A stretch of 52,500 nt of DNA. Source: Symbiodinium natans (Eukaryota > Sar > Dinophyceae > Suessiales > Symbiodiniaceae). This document shows positions 1 to 8,848 of this stretch, piece after piece (the stretch's first letter is position 1; each line of letters begins with the position of its first letter). Both the position numbers and the translations under genes were made by a program. The stretch covers positions 1,045,025-1,097,524 of the forward strand of contig CAJNDS010000001.1 in NCBI GenBank assembly GCA_905221605.1. Direction: 5' to 3'. The notes under the pieces are model-generated. The model did no database searches. It was not told the DNA's origin and worked only from the letters and a program-made list of their open reading frames with translations.

Positions 1-934
1 ACGCTGCAAACCTGTATACACTAGACGTACCATCAGACCTACGCGCGAAGCAAGCCGAAGGCTATCTCAAGCCGAGATCCCCGAACTCCTAGCCTAAAGC
101 AGGAACCATATGATAGTAAGGGCGCCCGTTCTGGGGTTGGTTTACAAGGCGACCTTGAAACAAAAAAAGGGAAACGGTTTTAGGGATCAGGGTTCTTACT
201 TGGGATGTTCCCCCTTCTACTAGCAGTCCTTACTAGCGATTCTAGTACCCCCGACTATAATCCCTACTAAGGACTGTTATTAGAAGGGACAACATCACAA
301 GTCCTTACCTCCAAGGGAAAAGGAACAACTAAGGCCCTAGAAATCGAAAGCCAAGTTCAAGCACTGCATTGCCCCTAAGTTAAAGGGTTTAGGGTTTAGG
401 GCTTAGGCCGTAAGATGTAACATAGAGTTTGCCCTCAGACCTGAACCCCCGAAGGGGAGATTCAAACCCTAAACCCTAAACGGTAAACCCTAAACCCTCA
501 CTCCTAATTTTGGTTTAGGGTTTAGGGTTTAGGGTTTAGGGTTTAGGGTTTAGGGTTAAAAACCCGAACCATAAACTTCAACCCTAAACCCCCAACTGAA
601 TATGACACACTCCTGGAATTATCCGAAGAGGTATTGCAGTCTCTGAGAGCCTGGGGGTGTGGGGGTCCATAAGGTTTAGGGCTTTAGGGCTTTAGGGTTT
701 AGGGTTTTAGGGTTTTAGGGTTTTAGGGTTTAGGGTTTTAGGGTTTTAGGGTTTTAGGGTTTTAGGGTTTTAGGGTTTTAGGGTTTCAGGGTTTTAGGGT
801 TCTAGGGTTTTAGGGTTTTAGGGTTTCAGGGTTTTAGGGTTTTAGGGTCTTAGGGTCTTAGGGTCTTAGGATTTAGGGTTTCAGGGTTTCAGGGTTTCAG
901 GGTTTCAGGGTTTCAGGGTTTTAGGGTTTTAGGG
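1..934. repeat. Spacer with MITE remnants and telomeric arrays
   Basis: No gene called. It holds a degenerate family-B introner remnant (about 113-175, with the block AAGGGCGCCC), a family-C MITE (202-297), CCCTAAA and TTTAGGG arrays at about 380-580, an open island at 597-655 readable on either strand (plus reading starts TEYDTLLELSEEV), and a long array at 680-945 in which the unit is mostly the 8-mer TTTTAGGG with TTTCAGGG and TCTTAGGG variants, so it has been homogenised to a non-canonical unit. Confidence 0.75.
202..297. mobile_element. MITE family C copy
   Basis: Imperfect palindrome: the left end GGGATGTTCCCCCTTCTACT and right end TTAGAAGGGACAACATC are inverted repeats around an inner pair (CAGTCCTTA / TAAGGACTG). 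Related copies are at 2119-2216, 25522-25604, 43932-44029 and part of one at 46506-46556. No ORF, so it looks non-autonomous. Confidence 0.65.
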
Positions 935-1058
935 TTTTAGGGTGACGGCGGCAGATTTGGAGACAGGCCCGAGCTTTTTTAGGCCAACCCTTGCACTGTG
1001 AGTCTGGGAAGAGATGTCTTTGGATACCTTGTCCAAAGCTGCAAAGAAGCAACGCCTG
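935..1058 (-). CDS. Candidate exon, unknown product
   Basis: On the minus strand the island between two arrays is open for its whole length (starts RCFFAALDKVSKDISS, basic and Ser/Thr-rich). A CAG that could act as acceptor lies just inside its upstream edge. The donor is not clear; the downstream neighbour is the 8-mer array. The plus strand is also partly open, so strand is moderately supported. Confidence 0.4.
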
Positions 1059-1094
1059 GGTTTAGGGTTTAGGGTTTAGGGTTTAGGGTTTAGG

Positions 1095-1177
1095 GTGTAA
1101 GGCTTCTTCACGTACCGACGTGCAGGCCATACCAACCCGCCATGTGCCTGCGAGGCGTGTCTCACATGGCTTCCTCT
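1095..1177 (-). CDS. Candidate exon, unknown product
   Basis: Open on the minus strand (starts RKPCETRLAGTWRVGMA) between a short CCCTAAA stretch ending in GAG and a downstream array. Same strand and style as the islands at 935, 1203 and 1443, which suggests consecutive exons of one minus-strand gene. Junction phases were not resolved. Confidence 0.4.
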
Positions 1178-1202
1178 TTAGGGTTTAGGGTCTAGGGCTA
1201 GG

Positions 1203-1313
1203 GCTTATGGCCACGCAGCATGCACCAGGAGGCCATTAGCGGCCGTGGCACTGTGAAGACTGGCAGGTTTTGCTTGATGGTCGGCGCGTCAGCAGATGGC
1301 ATCTTCAATGCCC
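1203..1313 (-). CDS. Candidate exon with telomere-derived acceptor
   Basis: On the minus strand the sense TTTAGGG array (1314-1440) ends TTTAG| directly before this island, which then reads ALKMPSADAPTIKQNLPVF and stays open to the next array. The telomeric unit would provide the 3' splice site. The donor at the other end is unclear (AAGCCCTAG follows). Confidence 0.45.
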
Positions 1314-1440
1314 TAAACCCTAAACCCTAAACCCTAAACCCTAAACCCTAAACCCTAAACCCTAAACCCTAAACCCTAAACCCTAAACCCTAAACCCTAA
1401 ACCCTAAACCCTAAACCCTAACCCTAAACCCTAAACCCTA
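1314..1440. repeat. Telomeric array, CCCTAAA on plus
   Basis: About 18 near-perfect CCCTAAA heptamers between two candidate minus-strand exons. Relative to those exons it is in the sense TTTAGGG orientation, where its last TTTAG can serve as acceptor. Confidence 0.9.
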
Positions 1441-1442
1441 AT

Positions 1443-1546
1443 TTCTTTGGGGTTGTGTTGAAAGCCCTGGCTTCTGCCGAGTCCTCCTTAGGGTCCGTTT
1501 TGCCACGCACGGTGGAGAGCAGCCAGCGACCAAAGTCCGAGCGCGC
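1443..1546 (-). CDS. Candidate exon, unknown product
   Basis: The minus strand shows an acceptor-like CGCCCACAG| followed by an open frame starting ARSDFGRWLLSTVRGKTD and running to the array border, about 34 codons, charged and protein-like. The frame also stays open upstream of the CAG, so the real exon may be longer. Unknown product. Confidence 0.5.
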
Positions 1547-1589
1547 CTGTGGGCGACCGAATTTAGGTGCTTGTTGATGTGTGCTAAGG

Positions 1590-1905
1590 GAAGGGTTTAG
1601 GGTTTAGGGTTTAGGGTTTAGGGTTCAGGGTTCAGGGTCCAGGGTCCAGGGTTCAGGGTTCAGGGTTCAGGGTTCAGGGTTCAGGGTTCAGGGTCTAGGC
1701 TCTAGGCTCTAGGGTCTAATTAGGGTCTTAGGGCTTGGGGGTTTAGGGCTTAGGGGGCTAAGGGGTTGAGGGTTGTGGGTGTAGGGTTTCGGGACAAAGG
1801 TTTAGGACTTGGGGGTGTAGGGCTGGGGTTTAGGGTGCAGGGATTTGGGCTTAAGGTTAAGGGCTGTAGGCTGGGGGATTAGGCTTCAGGGTTAGTTCTT
1901 AGGTT
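1590..1905. repeat. Degenerating telomeric arrays
   Basis: TTTAGGG passes into runs of TTCAGGG and TCTAGGG and then irregular G-rich relatives. No gene seen. Confidence 0.8.
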
Positions 1906-1980
1906 TTGGGGCTCCAGTGGTCCGGGGGTTCGTGAAACGGCTTCCGGAGCCACCTTGGGCTTTTTGTTTGGGGCTTCGGG
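1906..1980 (-). CDS. Candidate exon, Pro/Lys-rich
   Basis: The minus-strand frame PEAPNKKPKVAPEAV is open across the island at the edge of a degraded array. No crisp splice pair. It may be a linker exon of the minus-strand gene suggested by 935-1546. Confidence 0.3.
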
Positions 1981-2118
1981 TTTAGGAGTAGAAGGGTATC
2001 AGGCTATTGTGTGTGTGGTCATGTCTCAAAATCTGGTCCCCTTTTTGGGCACCCTAACTACTTGGCGCCGCCTTGTAAACGTAACCCCAAAAGGGACCAT
2101 AATTTAGAGAAATCGCTC

Positions 2119-2216
2119 GGAATGTTCCCCCTTATACTAACAGTCCTTAATGGGGAATATAACAGGGGGTACTAAAAATCCCTATTAAGGAGTGATCGTA
2201 TAAGGAGGACCATCCC
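2119..2216. mobile_element. MITE family C copy
   Basis: Same palindromic layout as 202-297: AATGTTCCCCCTTATACTAA at the left, TATAAGGAGGACCATCCC at the right, with inner CAGTCCTTA / TAAGGAGTG. It follows a family-B-like tract (about 2030-2095). Confidence 0.6.
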
Positions 2217-2340
2217 TACGCCTACACCCTAAACCCTAAACCCCAAACCCTCAACCCTAAACCCTAAACCCTAAGCCCTAGACCCTAAACCCTAAACCCT
2301 AAACCCTAAACCCTAAACCCTAAACCCTAAACCCTCCAAG

Positions 2341-2588
2341 AAATCACCATGTACAGTTTGTAAAGGGTCCGATCCGAACCTGGGGTGGCTCAGATATACC
2401 GAAACTCCAGACATGTGAGGTAAGTTAATCGTCAGGTTTAGGGTTTAGGGTTTAGGGTTTAGGGTTTAGGGTTTAGGGTTTAGGGTTTAGGGTCTAGGGT
2501 CTAGGGTCTAGGGTTTAGGGTTTAGGAAGACTTACTTGCAAAGTTCTCTAACAAGGGCCTACAGGAGACTGGCGCATCGAGTCTATGA
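2341..2588 (+). CDS. Two-exon gene end split by a telomeric intron
   Basis: Exon 2341-2419 (read NHHVQFVKGPIRTWGG onward) ends TGTGAG|GTAAGT, a textbook donor. The intron 2420-2525 is almost entirely TTTAGGG repeats and ends GGTTTAG|. Exon 2526-2588 continues in the same frame (EDLLAKFSNKGLQETGASSL) to a TGA. Upstream the exon abuts a CCCTAAA array ending CTCCAAG|, a possible acceptor in phase. Product not recognised. The minus strand of the first exon is also open, so independent evidence is needed. Confidence 0.5.
2420..2525 (+). other. Telomeric-repeat intron (GT-AG)
   Basis: Starts GTAAGTTAATCGTCAGG, then about 12 heptamers TTTAGGG (some TCTAGGG), and ends at TTTAG before GAAGAC. Removing it leaves both flanking exons in one open frame. 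Confidence 0.5.
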
Positions 2589-3826
2589 GTCTACCAGGAC
2601 ATCGTAACACCCTAAACCCTAAGCCCTAAGCCCTAAGCCCTAAGCCCTAAACCCTAAACCCTAAACCCTGGAGGCCCCCGAACCCTAATTAAAGTGAGCT
2701 AAACCACGACTTGCAACCGGGCGTAGGCCTAAACTCAAGGGAATCAAGGGGGGGGGGACCCGTCCAAGGGACCTCAGGGGCTGTTTAGGGGTTTTTTAGG
2801 GGCTTGTTAGGTATGTAGAGACTATAGAACGTATATATAGGGGTTAGATAAGCGTCCTTTCTAGGGGTCCCTGCTTATTCCCTGCTTATACCCTTGAACA
2901 AACCCCTAAACCCTCAACCAGCAGGGCCTCATCGGAGTCGGGCAAGTACTTCAAGTCCTTAACTCTGCACTGAAGGGTTACCTTAAGAACCAAAGGCCTG
3001 CATTTTTGTAGGCTCGCTTGATAAAAACCCCTTTCTTGGATTCCTAGGGTTTAGGGTTTAGGGTTTAGGGTTTAGGGCTTGGGGTGTAGGGTTTCCTACA
3101 AAAGAAGGCAGGTTTTAGGTTCTTAAGGCAAGGTTGTTAAGCCCGCACCACGTCTGGGGTTCTAGATTTGGTGGGTTCGCAGAAAGTTGAAAGCTAGACC
3201 CAGGAGTAACCTAGGAACAAAAAAGGCTGCCCTTTTTGGTTGAAAGGGGATTCTAAGGGAACCTACACCCTAAAAAAAGGGAATCAGGACCTGCTCTGGG
3301 TCCTAGAAAGCTTGATTTTTTTGTAACAGTTCCGAGCCCTCTAAGCGCTTGGTAGCCCAGCAACTACACTCTAATAAGGGTACCCGCTTTTTTTACTGTG
3401 TAATAGGGAACCTTGCGCCAACAAAAAATAAAGCGGTACCAATGAGCTACCAAGAGAGGGACGACTTGCACTAGCAGTCTTAGAGCGAACTAAGGTGCAC
3501 AGCAAAAGATGCTCAAGACACGGCTTCGGAGCCGAGAGTAAATGTACAGAAGCCCTAAACCCGACGGCCTCGACGCTGTTGTGCGGGCGGCAACCCAAAA
3601 CCCTAAACCCCAACACCCAGGAAACTTAACAATACTTCAATATCTCCGCTACTGCTTGCGGTGGGTACTGGAAACGCAACTGACGCTCCTTAACCCCAAG
3701 CTCTCAAACCCAATCATACCCCCCCTCCCCCGCTTAGTATTTTTTGTTTTGGGCTCCGGGTTTCCTTCCCATCCTACTATGAGTCCTGCTGTGCAGGGCT
3801 TGGGGTTCATGGACTAGGGTTTAGGG
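2589..3826. repeat. Spacer: arrays, family-B and other repeat remnants
   Basis: It contains arrays at 2610-2670 and 3050-3090, a repeat shared loosely with 20880-21070, 22138-22256 and 24560-24710 (about 2740-2885, with TTCTAGGGGTCCCT ends), an open plus-strand island at 2926-3015 (QQGLIGVGQVLQVL, low confidence), a divergent family-B tract at about 3190-3300 and a clearer copy at 3350-3455. A 91-codon plus frame at 3542-3817 reads through telomeric codons and is not called. Confidence 0.6.
3350..3455. mobile_element. Family-B introner-like element
   Basis: Ends CTTGGTAGCCCAGCAACTA and GGTACCAATGAGCTACCAAG are inverted repeats. The interior has the family hallmarks AAGGGTACCCGCTTTTTT and AATAGGGAACCTTG. 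It matches the intron of FNIP gene 1 (7657-7775) in layout. Confidence 0.6.
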
Positions 3827-4744
3827 CTAAATAGCAAAATGGCAGTCCTCGACATCCCTGTCGAAACCCCGAGCCTAAACCCCAAACCCTAAACCCCAAA
3901 CCCCTAATTAAACCCTAAACCCTAAACCCCAAACCCTAAACCCTAAACCCGAAACCCCAAACCCTAAACCCCAAACCCTAAACCCTAAACCCCAAACCCT
4001 AAGCCCTAAACCCCAAACCCCAAACCCCAAACCCTAAACCCCAAACCCCAACCCTAAACCCCAAACCCTAAACCCCAAACCCTAAACCCCAACATCGGAG
4101 TCTCCTGGAGCAGCTTCAAGACCCCGGAGACCTCCAGCTCGCGCTCGTCGCTGGCGTCGGTCCTTACTTGGAGGTTTTGGGTTTAGGGTTTAGGGTTAGG
4201 GTCTAGGGTTTAGGGTTTCCGTAAATGGGGCATGTTGTGCGAACCCTTTTGAGATTTGAGGATGGCATGTAAGGAGTCATCACACCTGCTTGGGGAAATG
4301 CTTGCATCAGGGCTGTGAGTACCCAAATAAGTATGGTTGCCCTACGTAGAACCCACACTCAGAATTACAGAAAGGACGGTGGTGAGGTGGAGTTTGAGAA
4401 TGTTTCATGTTGGCTTTCTGCATATTCGAGCTTCGGTTTCACCTCACAGCAGTTCTGCTGCATACCCGCAACAGAATACTCCATGAACAGGTTAAGTTTT
4501 TTCACGCAAGAGGACCTGACCTTTGCAGGTTCAGCTATTCCCCCAAGGGTCCATGTACCTCGTTATTCTGTACTTGGGCCTTAAAGACCCCAGGTACTTT
4601 AAGGCCCAAGTATTCCCTATTTAGGTACATGGACCCTTAGGGCTCTGTCTTGCGGAGTACGGGGGTCGGAGGGCGAGGGTCTTCCAGCACAGGCCCCCAC
4701 ATCGAGAAGAGTCCCGCCCCCTTCCTCATGTTTCGAAACACAAC
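3827..4744 (-). CDS. Five-exon gene fragment, unknown protein
   Basis: Reconstructed on the minus strand as exons 4654-4744, 4378-4534, 4220-4312, 4097-4162 and 3827-3857. All four junctions keep one open frame of 146 codons ending TAG. Exon openings read VVFRNMRKGAGLFSMW, then PEPAKVRSSCVKKLN, then PDASISPSRCDDSLH, then TDASDERELEVSGVLK, then DVEDCHFAI. Introns: 4535-4653 (GC-AG, holding a family-D hairpin), 4313-4377 (GT-AG), 4163-4219 (GA-AG, telomeric) and 3858-4096 (GA-AG, telomeric, with GATG at both borders). GA and GC donors are known in dinoflagellates. The 5' end lies upstream; islands at 4961-5412 are likely earlier exons. No domain recognised. Frame continuity over four junctions is good evidence, but the donors were chosen to fit. 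Confidence 0.6.
3858..4096 (-). other. Telomeric intron flanked by GATG repeats
   Basis: On the sense strand: CTCC|GATGTTGGGG, a long TTTAGGG/TTTGGGG array, then TTTCGACAG|GGATGTCG. GATG occurs at both borders, as expected for a 4-bp insertion duplication. The donor would be GA. Confidence 0.5.
4544..4642. mobile_element. MITE family D hairpin
   Basis: Near-perfect inverted repeat: the arms contain AAGGGTCCATGTACCT and TACTTGGGCCTTAAAG, mirrored as CTTTAAGGCCCAAGTA and AGGTACATGGACCCTT, with a 6-base loop. Partial relatives are at 45766-45840 and 49649-49715. Here it fills an intron of the 3827-4744 gene. Confidence 0.7.
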
Positions 4745-4960
4745 CTGCGATTAGGGTCTTTGGGTTTAGGGTTTGGGGTTTAGAATTTAGGGCCTATGCT
4801 GCCAATACATGTGATGCATCTGGGTTCGCAAACGCTTAGTGTACCCGGTACCCGATCGTCTACTTCATCATATTTTCACAAACGGTCACCCCACCTCCCG
4901 AAGACCCGCATGTGCATTTTAGGGTTGAGGGTTTAGGGTTTAGGGTTTAGGGTCACTATC

Positions 4961-5037
4961 CATCTTGCCCTTGTCTGGCTTCTACAACGTATCGACACAC
5001 GACCAGTTGTTTATTGCATGTTGCAGTACTTCTGTGC
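4961..5037 (-). CDS. Candidate exon upstream of 3827-4744
   Basis: Minus strand: acceptor TTTCATAG|, then an open frame (HRSTATCNKQLVVCRYVVEA) and a possible GA donor (CAAGATG|GATAGTG) leading into a telomeric array. 77 nt. The link to the next exon was not resolved; 4790-4925 holds further open sequence. Confidence 0.4.
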
Positions 5038-5149
5038 CTATGAAAGAAGGAATCGGATGCTCAGGACTGAATTATAGGGCTTTAGGGCCACGTGCTTCTT
5101 GTCGGCTTGCAAGTTCATGTGGTCGTGTTTAGGGTGTAGGATTCCCATT

Positions 5150-5262
5150 GTCGAATTCCAATTGTGGTACTAACTTCTGTGCTTTAAGCTCAAGCCAGAA
5201 AAAAATCTCAGACACATCCACGAGGCGTCGTGACGAATGTGCCATAACAAGTGGAGAGTTTA
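5150..5262 (-). CDS. Candidate exon, unknown product
   Basis: The minus-strand frame beginning SPLVMAHSSRRLVDVSEIF is open for about 40 codons, in clearly protein-like composition. It runs into a 28-nt telomere-like insert (about 5130-5157), after which a frame DHMNLQADKKHVALKPYN resumes with GAC on both sides of the insert. Confidence 0.45.
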
Positions 5263-5332
5263 GGGTTTAGGGTTTAGGGTTTAGGGTTTAGAGGTCCTAA
5301 GTCCTAAGCAGGTCATGCGTACTGCAGTGGGC

Positions 5333-5418
5333 AGGTGCGCCGCCAAATCTTGCAAGTCTTGCGAGTCCCGTACGAAAACAAGCCTACATCCTGAGGGGTT
5401 GTGAAGTCTTAGCTTTTA
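5333..5418 (-). CDS. Candidate exon, unknown product
   Basis: Minus strand: acceptor-like AAAGCTAAG| followed by FTTPQDVGLFSYGTRKTCK, open until CAGTAC|GCATGACC, a possible GC donor. It abuts a CCCTAAA array at 5425-5465 and lies just downstream of FNIP gene 1. Confidence 0.4.
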
Positions 5419-5522
5419 GGTTGCCCTAAACCCTAAACCCTAAACCCTAAACCCAAAACCCTAAACCGCTTTCAGCATTCCATGCGTTTGTTAGGTGCCT
5501 TTTCCATTCGCAACCTGAGAGT

Positions 5523-7819
5523 TTAACAGGAGTCAACCTGAACCATGAATGAGGAGAAGCGTAGTAAGGAGTCGGGAAGCTGCACCCCTTCCAAGCTCTG
5601 GTTGAAGCACATGCCGAAGCTCAAGGTCTGTAGGCCGCTGGGAAGCTGCACCCCTTGCAAGCTCTGGTTGAAAGAGTTGCCGAAGGTCAAGGTCTGCAGG
5701 CCGCTGGGAAACTGCACTCCTTCCAAGATCCTGTTGAAAGAGTTGCCGAAGGTCAAGGTCTGTAGGCCGCTGGGAAGCTGCACCCCTTCTAAGCTCTGGT
5801 TGAAACAATAGCCGAAGGTTAAGCTCTGTAGCCCGCTGGGAATCTGCACCCTTTCCAAGCTCTGGTCGAAAATATAGCCGAGGGTGAAGGTCTGCAGGCC
5901 GCTGGGAAGCTCCACCCCTTCCAAGCTCTCGTTGAAATCATAGCCGAAGGTTAAGGTCTGTAGGCCGCTGGGAAGCTGCACCCCTTCCAAGCTCTGGTTG
6001 AAAGAATTGCCGAAGGTCAAGGTCTGTAGGCCGTTGGGAAGGTGCACCCCTTCCAAGCTCTGGTTGAAAAAATTGCCGAAGGTCAAGGACTGTAGGCCGC
6101 TGGGAAGCTGCACCCCTTCCAAGCTCTGGTTGAAAGAGTTGCCGAAGGTCAAGGTCTGTAGGCCGTTGGGAAGGTGCACCCCCTCCAAGCTCTGGTTGAA
6201 AGAATAGCCGAAGGTCAAGGTCTGTAGGCCGCTGGGAAGCTGCACCTCTTCCAGGCTCTGGCGGAAGCTCTCGCCAAAGGTCAAGGTCTGTAGGCCGCTG
6301 GGAAGCTGCACCCCTTCCAAGCTCCGGTCGAAACAAAAGCCGAAGGTCAAGGTCTGTAGGCCGCTGGGAAGCTGCATTGCTTCCAAGCTCTGGTTCAAGC
6401 GCATGCCGAAGGTCAAGGACTGCAGGCCGCTGGGAAGGTGCACCCTTTCCAAGCTCTGGTTGAAAGAATCGCCGAAGGTCAAGGCCTGTAGGCCGCTGGG
6501 AAGCTGCACCCCTTCCAAGCTCAGGTTGAAAGAATTACCGAAGGTCAAGGTCTGTAGGCCGCTGGGAAGCTGCACCCTTTCCAAGCTCTGGTTGAAAGAA
6601 TTGCCGAAGGTCAAGGTCTGTAGGCCGCTGGGAAGCTGCACCCCTTCCAAGCTCTGGTTGAAGTACATGCCAAAGGTCAAGGTCTGTAGGCCGCTGGGAA
6701 GCTGCACCCCTTGCAAGCTCTGGTTGAAAGGGTTGCCGAAGGTCAAGGTCTGCAGGCCGCTGGGAAACTGCACTCCTTCCAAGATCCTGTTGAAAGAGTT
6801 GCCGAAGGTCAAAGTCTGTAGACCGCTGGGAAGCTGCTTCTTGCAAGAATGGCTGAAAGTCAAGGTCTGCAGGCCACTGGGAAGCTGCACCCCTTCCAAG
6901 CTGTGGTTGAAAGAACTGCCAAAGGTCAAGGTCCGCAGGCCGTTGGGAAGCTGCACCCCTTCCAAGCTGTGGTTGAAAGAACTGCCGAAGGTCAAGGTCT
7001 GCAGATCGCTGGGAAGCTGTACCCCTTCCAAGCTCTGGTTGAAAGAAATGCCGAAGGTCAAGGTCTGTAGGCCGCTGGGAAGCTGCATTGCTTCCAAGCT
7101 CTTGTTGAAAAAATAGCCAAAGGTCAAGGACTGTAGGCCGCTGGGAAGCTGCACCCCTTCCATGCTCTGGTTGAAGCCCATGCCGAAGGTCAGGGTGTGT
7201 AGGCCGCTGGGAAGCTGCACCCCTTCCAAGCTCTGGTTGAAAGAATTGCCGAAGGTCAAGGACTGTAGGTCGCTGGGAAGCTGCACCCCTTTCAAGCTCT
7301 GGCTGAAAGAATTGCCGAAGGTTAAGGTCTGTAGGCCGCTGGGAAGCTGCACCCCTTTCAAGCTCTGGTCGAAGTTTTGGCCGAAGGTCAAGGCAACAAC
7401 GGCATCCATGGCATCCATATCTTGATTCAATCCTGTCCTTGCGAATGCTCGCTCTATATTGCGGGCAGCGCAGCCTGCGCCGCGTTTCCGCACTACATAT
7501 GTGAGCTCCTGGTTCAGAGTTTGTTGCAGCAGTGGCCGGTGCAATTCGAGGACCTGGCCACCTGAAGTCAGCACGATTGTCGCTGCTGGTAACCCAACAC
7601 GTCCTGCGATGCGCCTCCGCACATCCAGCCCCGTTTCCGCATCGTCCACATTGAGCCTTAGTAGCCCAGTAACCATAATTATATTAAGGGCACCCTTTTT
7701 GGGGTGGGCTACTTTATAAGGGAACCTTGAGCCCCCACAAAAAGGGAAAAGGGCACCACCGGGCGGCCAAGGAGCTCAAATGTGGAGCCGGCAAGACAGT
7801 GGATGGTCAACGGCCACAT
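5523..7819 (-). CDS. FNIP-repeat protein with ubiquitin-like head (gene 1)
   Basis: Two exons, 7776-7819 and 5523-7656, giving a 725-residue protein. Residues 1-100 look ubiquitin-like (MWPLTIHCLAGSTFE, then VDDAETGLDVRRRIAGRVGL and a conserved linker), followed by about 28 tandem 22-residue units of consensus LPSGLQTLTFG-xx-FNQSLEGVQ, the pattern of FNIP/LRR-like repeats (known from Dictyostelium and giant viruses). One unit has an in-frame 5-residue deletion (FSHSCKK), and one block of about three units is duplicated inside the array. The start ATG is supported by the same MxPLTIH start in both paralogs. The single intron (7657-7775) is a family-B introner with a GC donor. Function unknown; a protein-interaction solenoid is the likely role. 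An ATG further upstream (7933) is in frame but reads through telomeric repeat. Confidence 0.85.
7657..7775 (-). mobile_element. Family-B introner as the intron of FNIP gene 1
   Basis: Sense strand: TTTGA|GCTCCTTGGCCGCCCGG ... GGGCTACTAAG|GCTCAATG. GCTC is at both borders (4-bp duplication), termini are inverted repeats (GCCCGGTGG / ACTGGGCTAC) and the interior is palindromic (AAAAAGGG, AGGGAACC). GC-AG splicing restores TFELNVDD, matching FNIP gene 3, which has no intron here; the FNIP pseudogene also lacks the element. Confidence 0.8.
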
Positions 7820-8511
7820 GCTGGCGCTTCCGTGGCCCCGAATTAGGGTATAGGGTTTAGGGTTTGTGCCCACCTCAATGCGTGGGGCGAGCCGACGAGA
7901 CTCGACGAACCATGGCGTCGAAACGAATGGCAATTTCAGAAAAAGAAACTCGAAATCTTGATTGGGAATTCAAGGAGTCTGGTACGTACCGTATCCCAAG
8001 GGCTGCTTGAGCAACAGGGTTTAGGGTTTAGGGTTTAGGGTTTAGGGTTTAGGGTTATTGAATGAATATTGTAAAGAGCTACCTGATCTGAGGCTTATGG
8101 GGTCAGTCTTTCTACAGACCCGCCTCTGAGGAGTGGCCTAACTAGGGTTTAGGGTTTAGGGTGGTTTAGGGTTTAGGGTTTAGGGTTTAGGGTTTAGGGT
8201 TTAAGGTTTAGGGGGCCAGTGGATTCTCCCCGGGTTCAAAAGATTACATATTCCTTGATAGTGGAATATAACTGCGTAATCAACACATGAACTATATCTC
8301 AAGTGAAAAGAAATTCGAAAGGGGTGTTCAACTTGATGACTTTGGGGCTAGCTGTTTCTTGCATTTACAGCCTAGTTCTGTGACTAACAAATGGCCGCTG
8401 AGTTCAATGGTAGGGGGCCTATATGTGAAATAAAGTCAGGAAACTAACACTTCGTCAAAAGGTGACTGGAAATGCTATTCAAGTTAGTGACTTTGGGCTA
8501 ATTATCTACAG
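7820..8511. repeat. 5' flank of gene 1, arrays and a local duplication
   Basis: 7820-7990 is related to the 5' flanks of the other two FNIP loci (GAGACTCGACGAAC / AAGACTCAACGAAC). A short telomeric insert sits at 7848-7872. Arrays occur at 8015-8055 and 8145-8205. In 8290-8545 two roughly 100-bp segments (starting GTGTTCAACTTGATGACTTT and CTATTCAAGTTAGTGACTTT) form a diverged direct duplication. Confidence 0.65.
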
Positions 8512-8696
8512 CATTTATGGCCGGCGAATTCTGTGACCCTGCTTTCAAGAGCCTGCCTGATTTTATGTAGGCTCCCGAAGAATACTATTCGGGCTTCAAG
8601 AACGATACTGCAACAAGAGTGAAGCTCCAATAAGCCTGTTGAGAGGGATATGACAGCTGCTGGAGTGGGTCCGGAAGTTTCATTTTGTTCCTGGAG
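8512..8696 (-). CDS. Candidate terminal exon, about 61 codons
   Basis: The minus frame LQEQNETSGPTPAAVISLST is open to a TAA at 8512 and has no ATG, as expected for an internal or last exon. Its 3' part overlaps the diverged duplication described for 8290-8545. A CCCTAAA array lies immediately upstream. Product not recognised. Confidence 0.45.
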
Positions 8697-8796
8697 TTTT
8701 GAGGGCCCAAGACCCCTAAACCCGAAACCCTAAACCCTAAACCCTAAACCCGACTACAACCCCTAAGCCTTAACCCCTAAACCCTAAGCCAAGTCA

Positions 8797-8848
8797 CTGA
8801 TTGAAGTGTGCCAGATTCTTCTTCTGCCGCGCAACACGGAACCGCCGC
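8797..8848 (-). CDS. Candidate GC-rich exon (strand ambiguous)
   Basis: Minus: acceptor TTTTTGTGCAG|, frame RRFRVARQKKNLAHFNQ, then CAGT|GACTTGG as a possible GA donor. The plus strand is also open (SLIEVCQILLLPRNTEPP) and could splice in frame to 8903-9000, so strand is unresolved. Confidence 0.35.

Noticed and set aside
680-945. CRISPR array
   Set aside because: Repeats are 7-8 bp without unique spacers, in eukaryotic-style DNA.
3542-3817. 91-codon plus frame
   Set aside because: Runs through telomere-derived codons and the end of a repeat; no splice borders or second line of support.
5545-7425. Plus-strand frames with PKVKVCRPLGSCTPSKLWL repeats, and similar ones over the other FNIP loci
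   Set aside because: Antisense shadows of the 66-bp FNIP repeat; the minus frame matches a known repeat pattern and has a conserved head.
5523-7656. Ordinary leucine-rich repeat (24-residue LxxLxLxxN)
   Set aside because: The unit is 22 residues with F-N-Q-S and L-P-S-G-L, closer to FNIP repeats than to canonical LRRs.
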